Assembly (NCBI GenBank): GCA_944332075.1
Contig: CALVJL010000002.1
Coordinates: 101,071-165,070 of the forward strand
Direction: 5' to 3'
Length of the DNA: 64,000 nucleotides
From: an uncultured Bacilli bacterium
Lineage (GTDB): Bacteria; Bacillota_I; Bacilli_A; RFN20; CAG-449
This document shows positions 56,801 through 64,000 of the stretch, piece after piece. The translations under genes and the position numbers were made by a program. The notes under the pieces were generated by a model. It did not search any database, was not told the origin of the DNA, and saw only the letters and a list, made by a program, of their open reading frames with translations. Within the stretch, counting starts at the first letter, position 1. The number at the start of each line of letters is the position of its first letter.

Positions 56801-58954
56801 TGCCGCCTTTGTCATTGGTTGAGCATCAAATTGAGATTTGATGATATTAAAAAACGGGAGATTTCCTTTTACTTTAAAATCAGAAAGTCCTATAAAACTA
56901 AATTTTTTCCCACAAAAAGGACATACTTTAAATACAACATTTTCATCTTCAAAATCATTTGATTTCAGTACTGGTATACAAGTATACTTATTAATGTTTG
57001 TTGCGTACAATTTACCAGATACAAAATCAAAATAAGATAACTCAGTATTTTTAGGCCTAGAATTTATATCGTAACCATCAGGTAATATATAGAGCGGATA
57101 TTCGATGAAATCATCATTTTCATCTAACCATTTTTTACTCCAGCACATTATTTGTGGATTGCCAATCGTATTTTTATTAATATATGTTCTAATAAATAAA
57201 GACCCGCAGCGCCTATCGTTTATGATTTCATAAATTTTAGAATGGCATTTCGGACATTGATCATAATTTACTGTATATAAATTTCCTAAATGAATTCCGC
57301 CTCCATCATGATGACATTCACATTTAGAATTTAAGCATGCATAGATACCATTTAAACCTCTAAAAAATAAATGGATTCGCGCAGGGAATAAAACATTCCC
57401 ATTTTCATCTTTTGCTAAAGGTGCAAGTAATAATAAATTTTCAAATGCCTTATCGCTTTCTTCATTTAGACATCCAATCGATTTAAATTGCAAATCGTCA
57501 TAAGATGTAGCAGTACCTCTGCAATTTTCAAAAAGATTAAAAAATGGCCTATATCTTAAAATATTATGGAATAACCAAACTCTAGGATTGTTTCCGCAAT
57601 CCTCCCCATAAATTTTGCTTGCAAATTCATTTATGTTATGAGAGATAGTTTCTTCATCTAACATCGCTGAATTCAATTTTAAGTTAGCTAAATCACTTAA
57701 TGAGAAAGGTACTTCATTTTTAATACTAATTTGTTCTCTATCTCCAAATAGATATTTGAAAGAATCTGATTTGCAGCCAGATAGACTTTCGGCAAACGCA
57801 TGAATGTATTCTTCGTCTTCCTTTGTTTCATTTGGCATACTTGCACTAGTCATGATAAATTGAATCTTATTGTGAGTGATGCCTAATCTTGAAAACAATC
57901 TTCTGATTAACAATGCGACTTCGCCGCCACTAGCGCCTGCATACATATGAGCCTCGTCTATGATAATTAATAACTTGTTTTCATCACTAAGGTTTAGCCA
58001 TTGCTTTGTTTCTTCCCAAATATTGTTTTCGACTTTACGAATTAACATATATTCGAGCATGGAATAGTTAGTAATTAGAATATCAGGGGTATGATGTTGC
58101 ATTTCGTAACGTAAAAGTAATTCTGCATCATTGGATGAATCATAATGCTCTAGGTCATTTGCCTCTAAATATTTAACTAATTCGGATATATTTTTAGACG
58201 GATATTTGTTTATTTTTTTTAATCCTTCAATATCTTTTATTTGTTCTTCTTTTTGCTCTTCACTCAATTCGTCAGAAACTAAATAGCTATTCTTATAAGA
58301 TTCAGCGATATCTTTATTTGATTTCTTGCTTAAAGTATCTCCAGAATATGGAGTTCTACCGGTGTACATCCCGAATTGAGGCCTTCTTGCATCAGGCGAG
58401 AAATTGTGAAGAATATCAATGAATTGATTATTTCTATCGCCAATAATAGAACGTAGTCTTGCAATTTGATCGGATACGAGGGCATTCATTGGATATATGA
58501 CAATAGCTCTAACTCCTCGCTTAGCCCAAGTATCATTATGGTGGATAGCTTCGTTAACTAATTTATAAATCATTGGCCACATAAAACATTCTGTTTTACC
58601 AGAACCTGTTCCTGTGGCGACAAATAAATTTTTACCGGCAACAAAATTCTCTAAAGCATCAACTTGATGTTTAAAAGGAGTATCAAATACCCCTAATTTA
58701 TTATTAATTAAACATTCAAAAAATTTTTTTACATCTGAATCAATATTAGCTTTTGAAATACCATTTTCAATTTTTAGGTATGATGAATTAGACTCAATAT
58801 ATGGCTTTTGATAAAGATTTCCTTCTTTTTGCAACAATTCACCTGAAGCATTTAGAAGTAGTTTGTTACCTCCAAAATATTGACTTGTGATATAATCTAT
58901 TAAGCGATTTTTCATCATTTGATGAGTTTTTTTAATTCCTAAATTATTTGCCAT
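53837..58954 (-). CDS. Giant DEAH-box helicase with DUF1998 (DruE-like)
   Basis: A 1705-residue superfamily 2 helicase. Motif I is VATGTGSGKTECF (about 115), motif II IIDEAHMYAG (about 335), motif III region MTSASMP and motif VI YQQRAGRAGRRGS (about 1125). Zinc clusters lie between and after: CLNSKCECHH with CPKCHSK, CPFCGKKF, CPKCGNIHPF with CAICGY, CNNPLCGW with CPFCGEP, and CRYCGAAQ. The C-terminal 200 residues are DUF1998 (ASVTLCEALKLATSRIL, FYDSLSSGAGYSTQI). This is the architecture of Druantia DruE and, split into two proteins, DISARM DrmA/DrmB. It is one base from the preceding gene. Its likely role is DNA handling in antiphage defence. Confidence 0.9.
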   Translation of the reverse strand: MANNLGIKKTHQMMKNRLIDYITSQYFGGNKLLLNASGELLQKEGNLYQKPYIESNSSYLKIENGISKANIDSDVKKFFECLINNKLGVFDTPFKHQVDALENFVAGKNLFVATGTGSGKTECFMWPMIYKLVNEAIHHNDTWAKRGVRAIVIYPMNALVSDQIARLRSIIGDRNNQFIDILHNFSPDARRPQFGMYTGRTPYSGDTLSKKSNKDIAESYKNSYLVSDELSEEQKEEQIKDIEGLKKINKYPSKNISELVKYLEANDLEHYDSSNDAELLLRYEMQHHTPDILITNYSMLEYMLIRKVENNIWEETKQWLNLSDENKLLIIIDEAHMYAGASGGEVALLIRRLFSRLGITHNKIQFIMTSASMPNETKEDEEYIHAFAESLSGCKSDSFKYLFGDREQISIKNEVPFSLSDLANLKLNSAMLDEETISHNINEFASKIYGEDCGNNPRVWLFHNILRYRPFFNLFENCRGTATSYDDLQFKSIGCLNEESDKAFENLLLLAPLAKDENGNVLFPARIHLFFRGLNGIYACLNSKCECHHDGGGIHLGNLYTVNYDQCPKCHSKIYEIINDRRCGSLFIRTYINKNTIGNPQIMCWSKKWLDENDDFIEYPLYILPDGYDINSRPKNTELSYFDFVSGKLYATNINKYTCIPVLKSNDFEDENVVFKVCPFCGKKFSFIGLSDFKVKGNLPFFNIIKSQFDAQPMTKAANKFTPNGGKKILLFSDSRQSAAILARDMTKIADRDSFRKAIYLAMQKLYKDDSNEFSMNYLYPAFVEVCVENKLRFFYGKELDKFEEDKLKIAKLIERNKRLGRKTNYGRLLSELNTPCKMYQADIVELFCNPTANFQNLGLGYIAPIDEKLQDIIEELSIENLSAEEYTKIFLAFVTQACTDSFCFDNTIEENVRKEVKYIKGNRYGFIKYSSYVNDEIKKKYPNDFKKIYQSIVDEFFRKEDDAYFLNLQSVKFILTNPKQSKWYSCPKCGNIHPFEIAGKCAICGYDKIDKLNVDEIKKIDYWRKPIIGNDEIKSINTEEHTAQLSFKDQKLNTWAKTEDYEMRFQDVNVERINKTPIDILSCTTTMEVGIDIGSLTAIGLRNVPPLRENYQQRAGRAGRRGSSLSTISVYAQDGPHDTYYFNSPDKIIKGKLRKPWIDVNSEKIIFRHFNLIAFTKFFETTQFSLYDIRLEKFREMYPLFKDFVRNLKFSNNEINEYFIGRNIENYKEKLISKVDSFLSVNEGNVKIFDALYKTGILPTYSFPMDIIEFNIEGPDGETKLAPQRGIDIAISEYAPGRTIVVDKKTYKSAGIYSPIRHKDQESFYRPAEPYFKKENGFYKTIYACNNPLCGWFSIDKPADGKCPFCGEPLTENSQKQMLIPWGFAPLNAKDIPESEAETELTYSDEPCYSATPSEDLKHTKYEKLSISNRKSEEIIILNKGINGKGFDVCRYCGAAQPSGNKTLKENDIGAPFTIKGNRVNCNHKFVEEGIYLGTSFRTDMFFMQIEIDTDKITDNEIILKSASVTLCEALKLATSRILDISYNDLTIGTRTRTDGKNKFIDIYFYDSLSSGAGYSTQIESYLDNIIEDTYEILLTDDNRDICNFWNQRIQYLFNKQLALNFLDWITKSKVPEDLSDKNVETICKPLVNILKNEFNKECKIEYGKLFVGNIPYKIIRGFKKKKKNEISDFEISEELPSIVEKLS

Positions 58955-58955
58955 G

Positions 58956-59978
58956 TCATTTTACCTCTACTATTTCAATAGAAAATTTTGAAAGCAAATC
59001 AATAACGGCATCCTTCATAGATATATCCGTAATAAATTCACTGATATTTAAACAATCGTTTAATGGCCAACACATGCATCTTAAAATTGCATCTTCAAGT
59101 GATGGCAATATGAAACCGCCAAATCTTATTTTCAGATAATTTTCTTTTATTGTTAAATAACACTTTGCTTTTATGCCATTTAAAGCACAAATTCCTAAAA
59201 TTATTCTCCATACTTCATGTTCAAAATAATAATCATTAGATTTTGAATATATAATTGGTAAGGAAGCGCCATATATTTCTTCGTTAATTCTCTTAATAAT
59301 TTTATAATCCATTCCATCATCAATTCTCACTATCGAATAATTAAATTGATTTGCTAATTTAGAAGAATATAATTCCCATCTATTTTTCTCAATATTGTAT
59401 AGTTCAAGTTTCCCATGATCTGAATCAAAACTTGAATATTGTAGTTGCAATATCATTTGAGATGCATAATCTTCTGCTTTATCTTTTATTAATAGATACT
59501 CATCTAAAGGTGTATCTAAATCAGATGGTTTTCCCCATAAACCTAAACCTCTTGTTGTTTTTGTTTTTGAATCTGCGTTTATTACTAAACATTTATTTGA
59601 AATTTTAATTCTTCCTAATTTTTGTGGCGATTTAAAACTATATGTTCCGCTATCCACATAGCCAGTTCTTATATATACATTTTCTATTAAATTAACTAAT
59701 TTTTTATCATCGTTAAAATAATCTTTTAATTGAGGATCAATTTTTTTATATGAATTTAAAATATTTATTGCTGAAATTGTTACATGTGATTTAGATATTT
59801 GACCATTGTCTTCAGATTCAAAATCTCTATCCGAAAATAGAGTCAGTATCCATTTAGCTAAGGCCGAATATACTAATCTACATTTATATGAATAATCAAA
59901 TTCATTATTAAATTTTGAAATTGATAAATCGTTAGAAAGAGTATTATATAATTTATTTATTATATTTTGATTAATCAT
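58956..59978 (-). CDS. Unknown protein of the helicase operon
   Basis: A 340-residue soluble protein, not recognised. The N-terminal half is helical; the region GLGLWGKPSDLDTPLDEYLLIKDKAEDYASQMILQL is its most distinctive block. WRIILGICALNGIKAKCYLTIKENYLKIRFGGF looks like a beta hairpin. It has no membrane helix or classical nuclease motif. Its ATG overlaps the stop of the previous gene by eight bases (ATGATTAA), and its TGA lies one base before the helicase ATG, so it is tightly coupled and probably a partner of the helicase. Confidence 0.75.
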   Translation of the reverse strand: MINQNIINKLYNTLSNDLSISKFNNEFDYSYKCRLVYSALAKWILTLFSDRDFESEDNGQISKSHVTISAINILNSYKKIDPQLKDYFNDDKKLVNLIENVYIRTGYVDSGTYSFKSPQKLGRIKISNKCLVINADSKTKTTRGLGLWGKPSDLDTPLDEYLLIKDKAEDYASQMILQLQYSSFDSDHGKLELYNIEKNRWELYSSKLANQFNYSIVRIDDGMDYKIIKRINEEIYGASLPIIYSKSNDYYFEHEVWRIILGICALNGIKAKCYLTIKENYLKIRFGGFILPSLEDAILRCMCWPLNDCLNISEFITDISMKDAVIDLLSKFSIEIVEVK

Positions 59979-61524
59979 TGATTATTGCCCCACATTTTTT
60001 TCGTATACTAGAGTCTAATAATTTATTTACTAATTCACTAGGTTCTATATTTAAATTGATTGCCGTAAAAGGAATAATTGAAAAGGCTAATATTCCATAA
60101 AATTTTACGTTCATAATTTCAGTATTAGATAAACTTGCTCCTATAGCTTCTAATGATTTCGTATAATCAGAATTTGTTAATGCTTTTCTTTTTTCGTTAG
60201 AAAAGTCATAGCTATACTTATAATTAATTTTAGCATCTTTCAAGTCATAGATAAAAAAATGAAATTTATCTAATGAATCTGGAGCCATAAATATTAGTTC
60301 TTTAGCAAATCCTATTTCAAATATGAACTTTTCTGTTGAAGGTCTACTACCAATATAATCTAGTAAATATCCGTAATCAGAAACGCCTATCTTGTTTTTG
60401 ATAATAATGACTTTGTTACCATTTAAACTTGGAATTTGTTCAATTTTTTTAACTAATTCTACATCATCAGTATTATTGCTAACACTTATAGTGTAATAAT
60501 TACCGCCTGTTAAAATTGATGAAACTATATTAGCCAATATACCGGCGTTTTTAGATGAACAGATAATAGGTTTATTTGAATAAATGATTTCTACTAGATA
60601 TTCTCTAAACACATCAAAAACCTCACCACTTACAAAATTCTCAATTACATCGCCTATGTTATCGTATAAATAGTCATCTACCTCATCGTAATTTTTGTTT
60701 TGAATATTGGTAATAATTATATTTTTTGTATTTAGATTTTCTTTCAACTCTTTTATGGTCTTCTTCAGCTCTTGAATTTCGTTTTGTAACTCAATAATAG
60801 AATCTGAATTAGCTACTTTGCTAATTATATCTTTAACTTCATTCTTATTTTTATTAGCTACTACTGATAAAGATGAATCAAGAACATCTTTTGAAATATA
60901 ATTTTTTTCGATATTTTCTATTCTGTGTTTTGTTTCAGAGTTATTTGCTTTGATAAGAGTAATGTCGCTATCAATTAATTTAGCTTCATCTTTTAATAAT
61001 TTTATTTCTTTATTTAGAGGCTCAATAGACTTAATAACATTTTTTTCTATATCATTTGAATTATCTTTTAATATTTTTTCGGTTTTTTTAGCACTAATAT
61101 TTTCAATTAGCGTTACCATCTTAGAGTTTTCAAATATTTGTTTTTGTTCATCTTCACCTATTCCTTCCAGCTTGAAAAATATTGGAAGAAATTTTTTGTT
61201 ATATCCTTTAAGTATTGCTAAAGAATAAGCAATCTTTCCAGGATAGCCATCCGACATCATTTTATCCTCGCTACTCTTGACTAACTCTTTATAATTATTA
61301 TAATAGTCAGTCAAAACATTAATTAATATATTGTTTTTTTCTTTTTTTATTAGTGACATTGAGGTTTGCACTAATTTTTGTAGAGGAATAGTATTGGGCC
61401 GAAAACCTTTTATCTTTTGTGATAATTTGGGACTATTAATATAGATTTTTCTATGTGCCTCTAGAGGTAGTCCCTCCTCTAAAAATATTTTCAATTCATT
61501 ATCTGTTAATGTCAATAAATCCAT
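59971..61524 (-). CDS. Coiled-coil protein with degenerate NTPase-like region (helicase operon)
   Basis: A 517-residue protein. Residues 1-140 are helical. Residues about 150-290 form a long coiled coil (IEPLNKEIKLLKDEAKLIDSD, IELQNEIQELKKTIKELKENL). Residues about 310-480 look like a P-loop-type fold with a worn nucleotide loop (PIICSSKNAGILANIVSSIL) and a strand NKVIIIKNK in the Walker-B position without its acidic pair. It may thus be a structural or sensor subunit. One base separates it from the upstream gene and it overlaps the downstream gene. Confidence 0.7.
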   Translation of the reverse strand: MDLLTLTDNELKIFLEEGLPLEAHRKIYINSPKLSQKIKGFRPNTIPLQKLVQTSMSLIKKEKNNILINVLTDYYNNYKELVKSSEDKMMSDGYPGKIAYSLAILKGYNKKFLPIFFKLEGIGEDEQKQIFENSKMVTLIENISAKKTEKILKDNSNDIEKNVIKSIEPLNKEIKLLKDEAKLIDSDITLIKANNSETKHRIENIEKNYISKDVLDSSLSVVANKNKNEVKDIISKVANSDSIIELQNEIQELKKTIKELKENLNTKNIIITNIQNKNYDEVDDYLYDNIGDVIENFVSGEVFDVFREYLVEIIYSNKPIICSSKNAGILANIVSSILTGGNYYTISVSNNTDDVELVKKIEQIPSLNGNKVIIIKNKIGVSDYGYLLDYIGSRPSTEKFIFEIGFAKELIFMAPDSLDKFHFFIYDLKDAKINYKYSYDFSNEKRKALTNSDYTKSLEAIGASLSNTEIMNVKFYGILAFSIIPFTAINLNIEPSELVNKLLDSSIRKKCGAIIND

Positions 61525-61525
61525 A

Positions 61526-63052
61526 TTATTTCACCTCACCCATCAGAATCTCTAATGCCTTCTTTTTGATTGTTTTTGTTGATTTACAATGGTTAATGTA
61601 GTTCATAATTAATTCATCGTTTGAATAAATATTTTCTAAATGATCAGAATATTTATTATTAAAATTCACATATTCTCTTGTATATCTAATAGCATTAAGC
61701 AAGCGATTATGGCTTATTGTATTAGATAATTCAATTTTTGTAATTGCTCTATCTAATTGAGAATTCACCAGCAAAATCGTATTATTTTTTCCAATCCTAG
61801 ATAAATAATCATACCTTTTAAGCATTACACCTTTATTGAATAGATAAGCAAAATTATATTTATTTTTTTCTATTTCATCGTTATCAAGAATTTGCAATTT
61901 TGCAATTTCTTTTCTTTTAGATTCACGCTTGTCTAGTGTTACGTAGTATGAGCTAGCATTTATATTCTGTACTTTGAAAAAAAGATACATTTTATTGGTG
62001 CGTCTATCAAAAATATCATAACAGCTTATATCAAGTGCCTTTGAATCATTTTCGAATAAAATAAACATACTCGTTTTATTGTTGGCATAATAGTGATAGT
62101 TACCAATAGTTTTAGTAGGTGGCCATAGTATCAAAGCATCATCTTTTTGAACTAATTCACAATTTCTATCTTTGCAAAAATCAATAGAATCTTCATCTAT
62201 TGAATTAAAGATGACATCAAAAACATAGTAATCAAAATTTTCATCTTTTATTAAATCTAAACGCTTTATTTCAATGGACCTTGAATTACAGTATTTTTGT
62301 TGAAAATTTGATAAGTTAGAAAAAACAAGGTAATGCCTTCCTGTGTAAACGTAACCGCTAATTCTTTTACAAGCAAACGAATTGATTTCTCTTAAATCTA
62401 TACTTTGATCATTTGATGATGTTATATAGTTTTGAATTACCAAACTAGAATATAATTGTTGATTTGGTTTAAAGCCATCCATGTCATAAAAAATATTATG
62501 CTTTGTTGAGTTACCACTAATTTTTATATGTATATCTGTTTTTATACGTATATCTGAAGAAAAATTTACTAAACTTATTTGTTTAATTTCACCTGGTAAA
62601 AAATGAGCACAATCAACAGGAACATCAATTAAATTATTATAATATTTTATGGTAATTATTGTCTTATTTTTCTCATTCTCAGTAATTTCACTTGATTTAA
62701 AAGGAGGAATAGTTATTAAACTTTTCCATTTTCCATTTTTATATAGAAGTTCATAGTTTAATGATATATCTTCCTCTTGAAAAAATTTTTTTCTAATCAA
62801 GGATTCATTTGTTTTTGATTCTATTCCTTTATGATATAACGAGCAATAGCTATGCCCTTCATGGGTTGGAGTGTGTTTAAAATATGGTGTGTTATTACTG
62901 CCCTTACAATAATTAAGGATATCACCGCATTCTACACATCTAATTGCACGAATGCTATTTTGATGTGGATGCATTCTTAAATAAGTATCATATTCTGATA
63001 CAGTCATTTCCTTCCTTTCAAATGAATTAAACGCCTTAGGAATGCTTGCCAT
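61526..63052 (-). CDS. CoiA-type zinc-finger protein, first gene of the helicase operon
   Basis: A 508-residue protein. Residues 30-70 resemble the N-terminal zinc ribbon of CoiA-like proteins: IRCVECGDILNYCKGSNNTPYFKH. In CoiA this precedes a nuclease domain; here HKGIESKTNESLIRKKFF follows, but the usual catalytic Asp/Glu-x-Lys signature is not evident, so nuclease activity is doubtful. The remaining 400 residues are beta-rich and unknown. AAAGGA precedes the ATG and a TATAAT lies 40 bases upstream, so it starts the five-gene operon. Confidence 0.72.
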   Translation of the reverse strand: MASIPKAFNSFERKEMTVSEYDTYLRMHPHQNSIRAIRCVECGDILNYCKGSNNTPYFKHTPTHEGHSYCSLYHKGIESKTNESLIRKKFFQEEDISLNYELLYKNGKWKSLITIPPFKSSEITENEKNKTIITIKYYNNLIDVPVDCAHFLPGEIKQISLVNFSSDIRIKTDIHIKISGNSTKHNIFYDMDGFKPNQQLYSSLVIQNYITSSNDQSIDLREINSFACKRISGYVYTGRHYLVFSNLSNFQQKYCNSRSIEIKRLDLIKDENFDYYVFDVIFNSIDEDSIDFCKDRNCELVQKDDALILWPPTKTIGNYHYYANNKTSMFILFENDSKALDISCYDIFDRRTNKMYLFFKVQNINASSYYVTLDKRESKRKEIAKLQILDNDEIEKNKYNFAYLFNKGVMLKRYDYLSRIGKNNTILLVNSQLDRAITKIELSNTISHNRLLNAIRYTREYVNFNNKYSDHLENIYSNDELIMNYINHCKSTKTIKKKALEILMGEVK

Positions 63053-63085
63053 ATTTTCCTTTCTTTTATTTTGACTAATTAATCT

Positions 63086-63091
63086 ATTATA
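63086..63091 (-). promoter_or_regulatory. -10 element of the helicase operon
   Basis: TATAAT on the minus strand, 33 bases before the ATG at 63052, in a very AT-rich gap. The -35 (TTTGCA or TTGCAA) is at a short distance and uncertain. Confidence 0.4.
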
Positions 63092-63205
63092 ATTATATAT
63101 TTTTTTTGCAAAATAAGATTGATATATTATTATTTTTGAAATATTTAATTATTTCGTTTTTATTGTATTGAAAACGTTAATTCGTATTATTATTCTTATA
63201 TCTAA

Positions 63206-63304
63206 AATAAAAAGGACGCCAATATCACTATTGATGTCCTTTGCAAGATTTGTAAGGCGTTGAATCGTGATTTCAAAGACATAATGGAATATATTTCAAA
63301 TTAA
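63206..63304 (+). pseudogene. 3' fragment of an XRE-type regulator gene
   Basis: After an in-frame TAA the plus strand reads NITIDVLCKICKALNRDFKDIMEYISN then stop. This is the typical C-terminal end of small Cro/CI regulators (DVL-KICKALNC--DIMEY). The helix-turn-helix itself is gone. It shows an earlier regulator gene was cut when neighbouring island genes arrived. Confidence 0.65.
63211..63242 (-). terminator. Terminator of the DUF4177-HEPN pair
   Basis: Arms AAAGGAC and GTCCTTT with an inner ATCA/TGAT pairing, followed on the minus strand by TTTATTTTAG. It lies 66 bases after the HEPN stop. Confidence 0.6.
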
Positions 63305-63307
63305 AAA

Positions 63308-63718
63308 CTATATTCTTGAAAATACTTTATTAGCATTTTCAACATTTTGTTGAACTACTTTTATGCGATCATGGTCACGCTGAAGCTTATTGCAGACTTT
63401 TTGGAACTCAAATGAAAATTCGAAATTTTGAATATACATGAAATCAATGTATGCTTGATGACACCAATAGTTCCTTTTTTCTCTCATTTGATTTAGAAAA
63501 TTATAATCATCTTTTGAGATGAACGGTGTCCCCGCAGAGTAATCAAGCGCTTTAAGTTCTTTTATAATGAAGCCAAGATTCCTTTTATCCAAGCTGTCAT
63601 AATTTTCATCGACATCGCCTTTATGCATTAGCGAATAAATCCACTTCAAATCATTCTCAATTAGTTGAAAGCAAGCGATGGTTTCACTATGCAAAATTTT
63701 AAATTGCTCGAAGGTCAT
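63308..63718 (-). CDS. HEPN-like protein with R-x4-H motif
   Basis: About 136 residues from the ATG at 63718 (MTFEQFKILHSETIACFQLIENDLKWIY); the frame extends nine codons further but that part overlaps the upstream gene. The protein is all-helical. QMREKRNYWCHQAY contains Arg-x4-His, the active-site signature of HEPN RNases, at about residues 85-90, followed by a helical C-terminus with HDRIK. HEPN proteins act as toxins or defence RNases. It begins one base after the stop of the DUF4177 gene, so the two form a pair. Confidence 0.72.
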   Translation of the reverse strand: MTFEQFKILHSETIACFQLIENDLKWIYSLMHKGDVDENYDSLDKRNLGFIIKELKALDYSAGTPFISKDDYNFLNQMREKRNYWCHQAYIDFMYIQNFEFSFEFQKVCNKLQRDHDRIKVVQQNVENANKVFSRI

Positions 63719-63719
63719 G

Positions 63720-63899
63720 TTACTCGACCTCTTTTTCAAAAACAACTACACACGCGCCAAGCCAGTCAGAAAAATCAAATTTAACAAGACGCCAACCTTC
63801 AGCAGCTTTTTCATCGAGCGTTTCTTGTAACTTTTTAGTAAGCGATTTCTTGCTAAGAGCATAGCCTAAAGTTACTGTCTCATATTCGTATTTTTTCAT
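63720..63899 (-). CDS. DUF4177-type small protein, upstream partner of the HEPN gene
   Basis: A 59-residue frame: MKKYEYETVTLGYALSKKS, then KLQETLDEKAAEGWRLVKFDF and VVVFEKEVE. The ELNEYAAEGWRLV-like core and closing VVFEK strand are the hallmark of DUF4177. Proteins of this family are small beta-alpha-beta folds of unknown function. Its TAA and the HEPN ATG are separated by one base (TAACATG). It may be an antitoxin or partner of the HEPN protein; this is inference from gene order. Confidence 0.7.
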   Translation of the reverse strand: MKKYEYETVTLGYALSKKSLTKKLQETLDEKAAEGWRLVKFDFSDWLGACVVVFEKEVE

Positions 63900-63973
63900 T
63901 TAATCATCCCCAATTGATGCCTAGCTTTTTCTTATTATTAGATCAGGATATCTTTATTCTTCTTATAAGTAAT

Positions 63974-63991
63974 GAATGCCCTAGGGCATTC
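63974..63991. promoter_or_regulatory. 18-base perfect palindrome
   Basis: GAATGCCCTAGGGCATTC, 75 bases upstream of the DUF4177 start. There is no T run on either side, so an operator is more likely than a terminator. It is GC-rich against its surroundings. Confidence 0.5.
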
Positions 63992-64000
63992 GAGCAAAAT

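Noticed and set aside
54504..57035. Several plus-strand frames inside the helicase gene
   Set aside because: All are short, hydrophobic by composition and lack start signals; the minus strand has an unbroken 1705-codon gene with helicase motifs.
63053..63205. CRISPR or tandem-repeat array in the AT-rich gap
   Set aside because: Runs of A/T give apparent repetition, but there are no regularly spaced repeats.

Overview
The window looks like chromosomal DNA of an AT-rich, Gram-positive-type (Firmicutes/Bacilli or Mollicutes-related) bacterium, probably from a plant-fibre-rich habitat such as a gut or rumen. Support for this: type II signal-peptide lipoproteins, strong AGGAGG-type ribosome sites, CIRCE control of groESL, cre-like catabolite sites, FeoA/FeoB iron uptake and many plant-glycan hydrolases. 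TGA is a true stop in several tightly packed genes (feoA, feoB, a tetR, a helicase-operon gene), so the standard bacterial code applies. I saw no rRNA, tRNA, CRISPR array or complete insertion sequence.

Layout. 1-0.56 kb: 3' part of a LytTR response regulator. 0.8-7.6 kb: a secreted or membrane-anchored beta-glucan operon (permuted GH3, GH16, GH5) behind a cre site. 7.7-24.4 kb: housekeeping genes (pgi, S1-domain protein, ispD-like, a GH2, pyrG, gpmI, pepF, a MATE-like transporter, a DUF2130 protein, groES-groEL). 24.4-29 kb: hypothetical genes, a small promoter-hairpin-peptide unit, acetolactate decarboxylase, a kdgT-family permease broken by an in-frame TGA, and a divergent PucR-type regulator. 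29-37.5 kb: a galactoside operon (TetR, GPH symporter, GH36, GH2) followed by a fucose-isomerase-like protein and a TIR-domain protein. 36.7-42.2 kb: a decayed tandem duplication that carries an intact feo iron operon with its own DtxR-like repressor and two matching operators. 42-44.9 kb: an FAD/2Fe-2S reductase and a desaturase-like flavoprotein, followed by the 3' remnant of a heliorhodopsin gene. 45-52.4 kb: regulators, a methyltransferase, an SPFH/zinc-ribbon operon, an SDR, and an LysR/CPA2-antiporter pair.

52.5-64 kb is a defence-like accessory island, all on the minus strand. It holds a DUF4177 + HEPN (R-x4-H) pair and a five-gene operon built around a 1705-residue DEAH helicase with zinc clusters and a C-terminal DUF1998 domain (DruE/DISARM-like). 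Its other members are a CoiA-type zinc-finger protein, a coiled-coil protein with a degenerate NTPase-like region, and two proteins I do not recognise. The island's left border cuts a membrane-protein gene and gives the last operon gene a chimeric C-terminus. This operon is my best candidate for an undescribed system. The heliorhodopsin fossil, the tandem duplication around feo, and the small hairpin/peptide unit at 25.4-25.7 kb are the other main leads.
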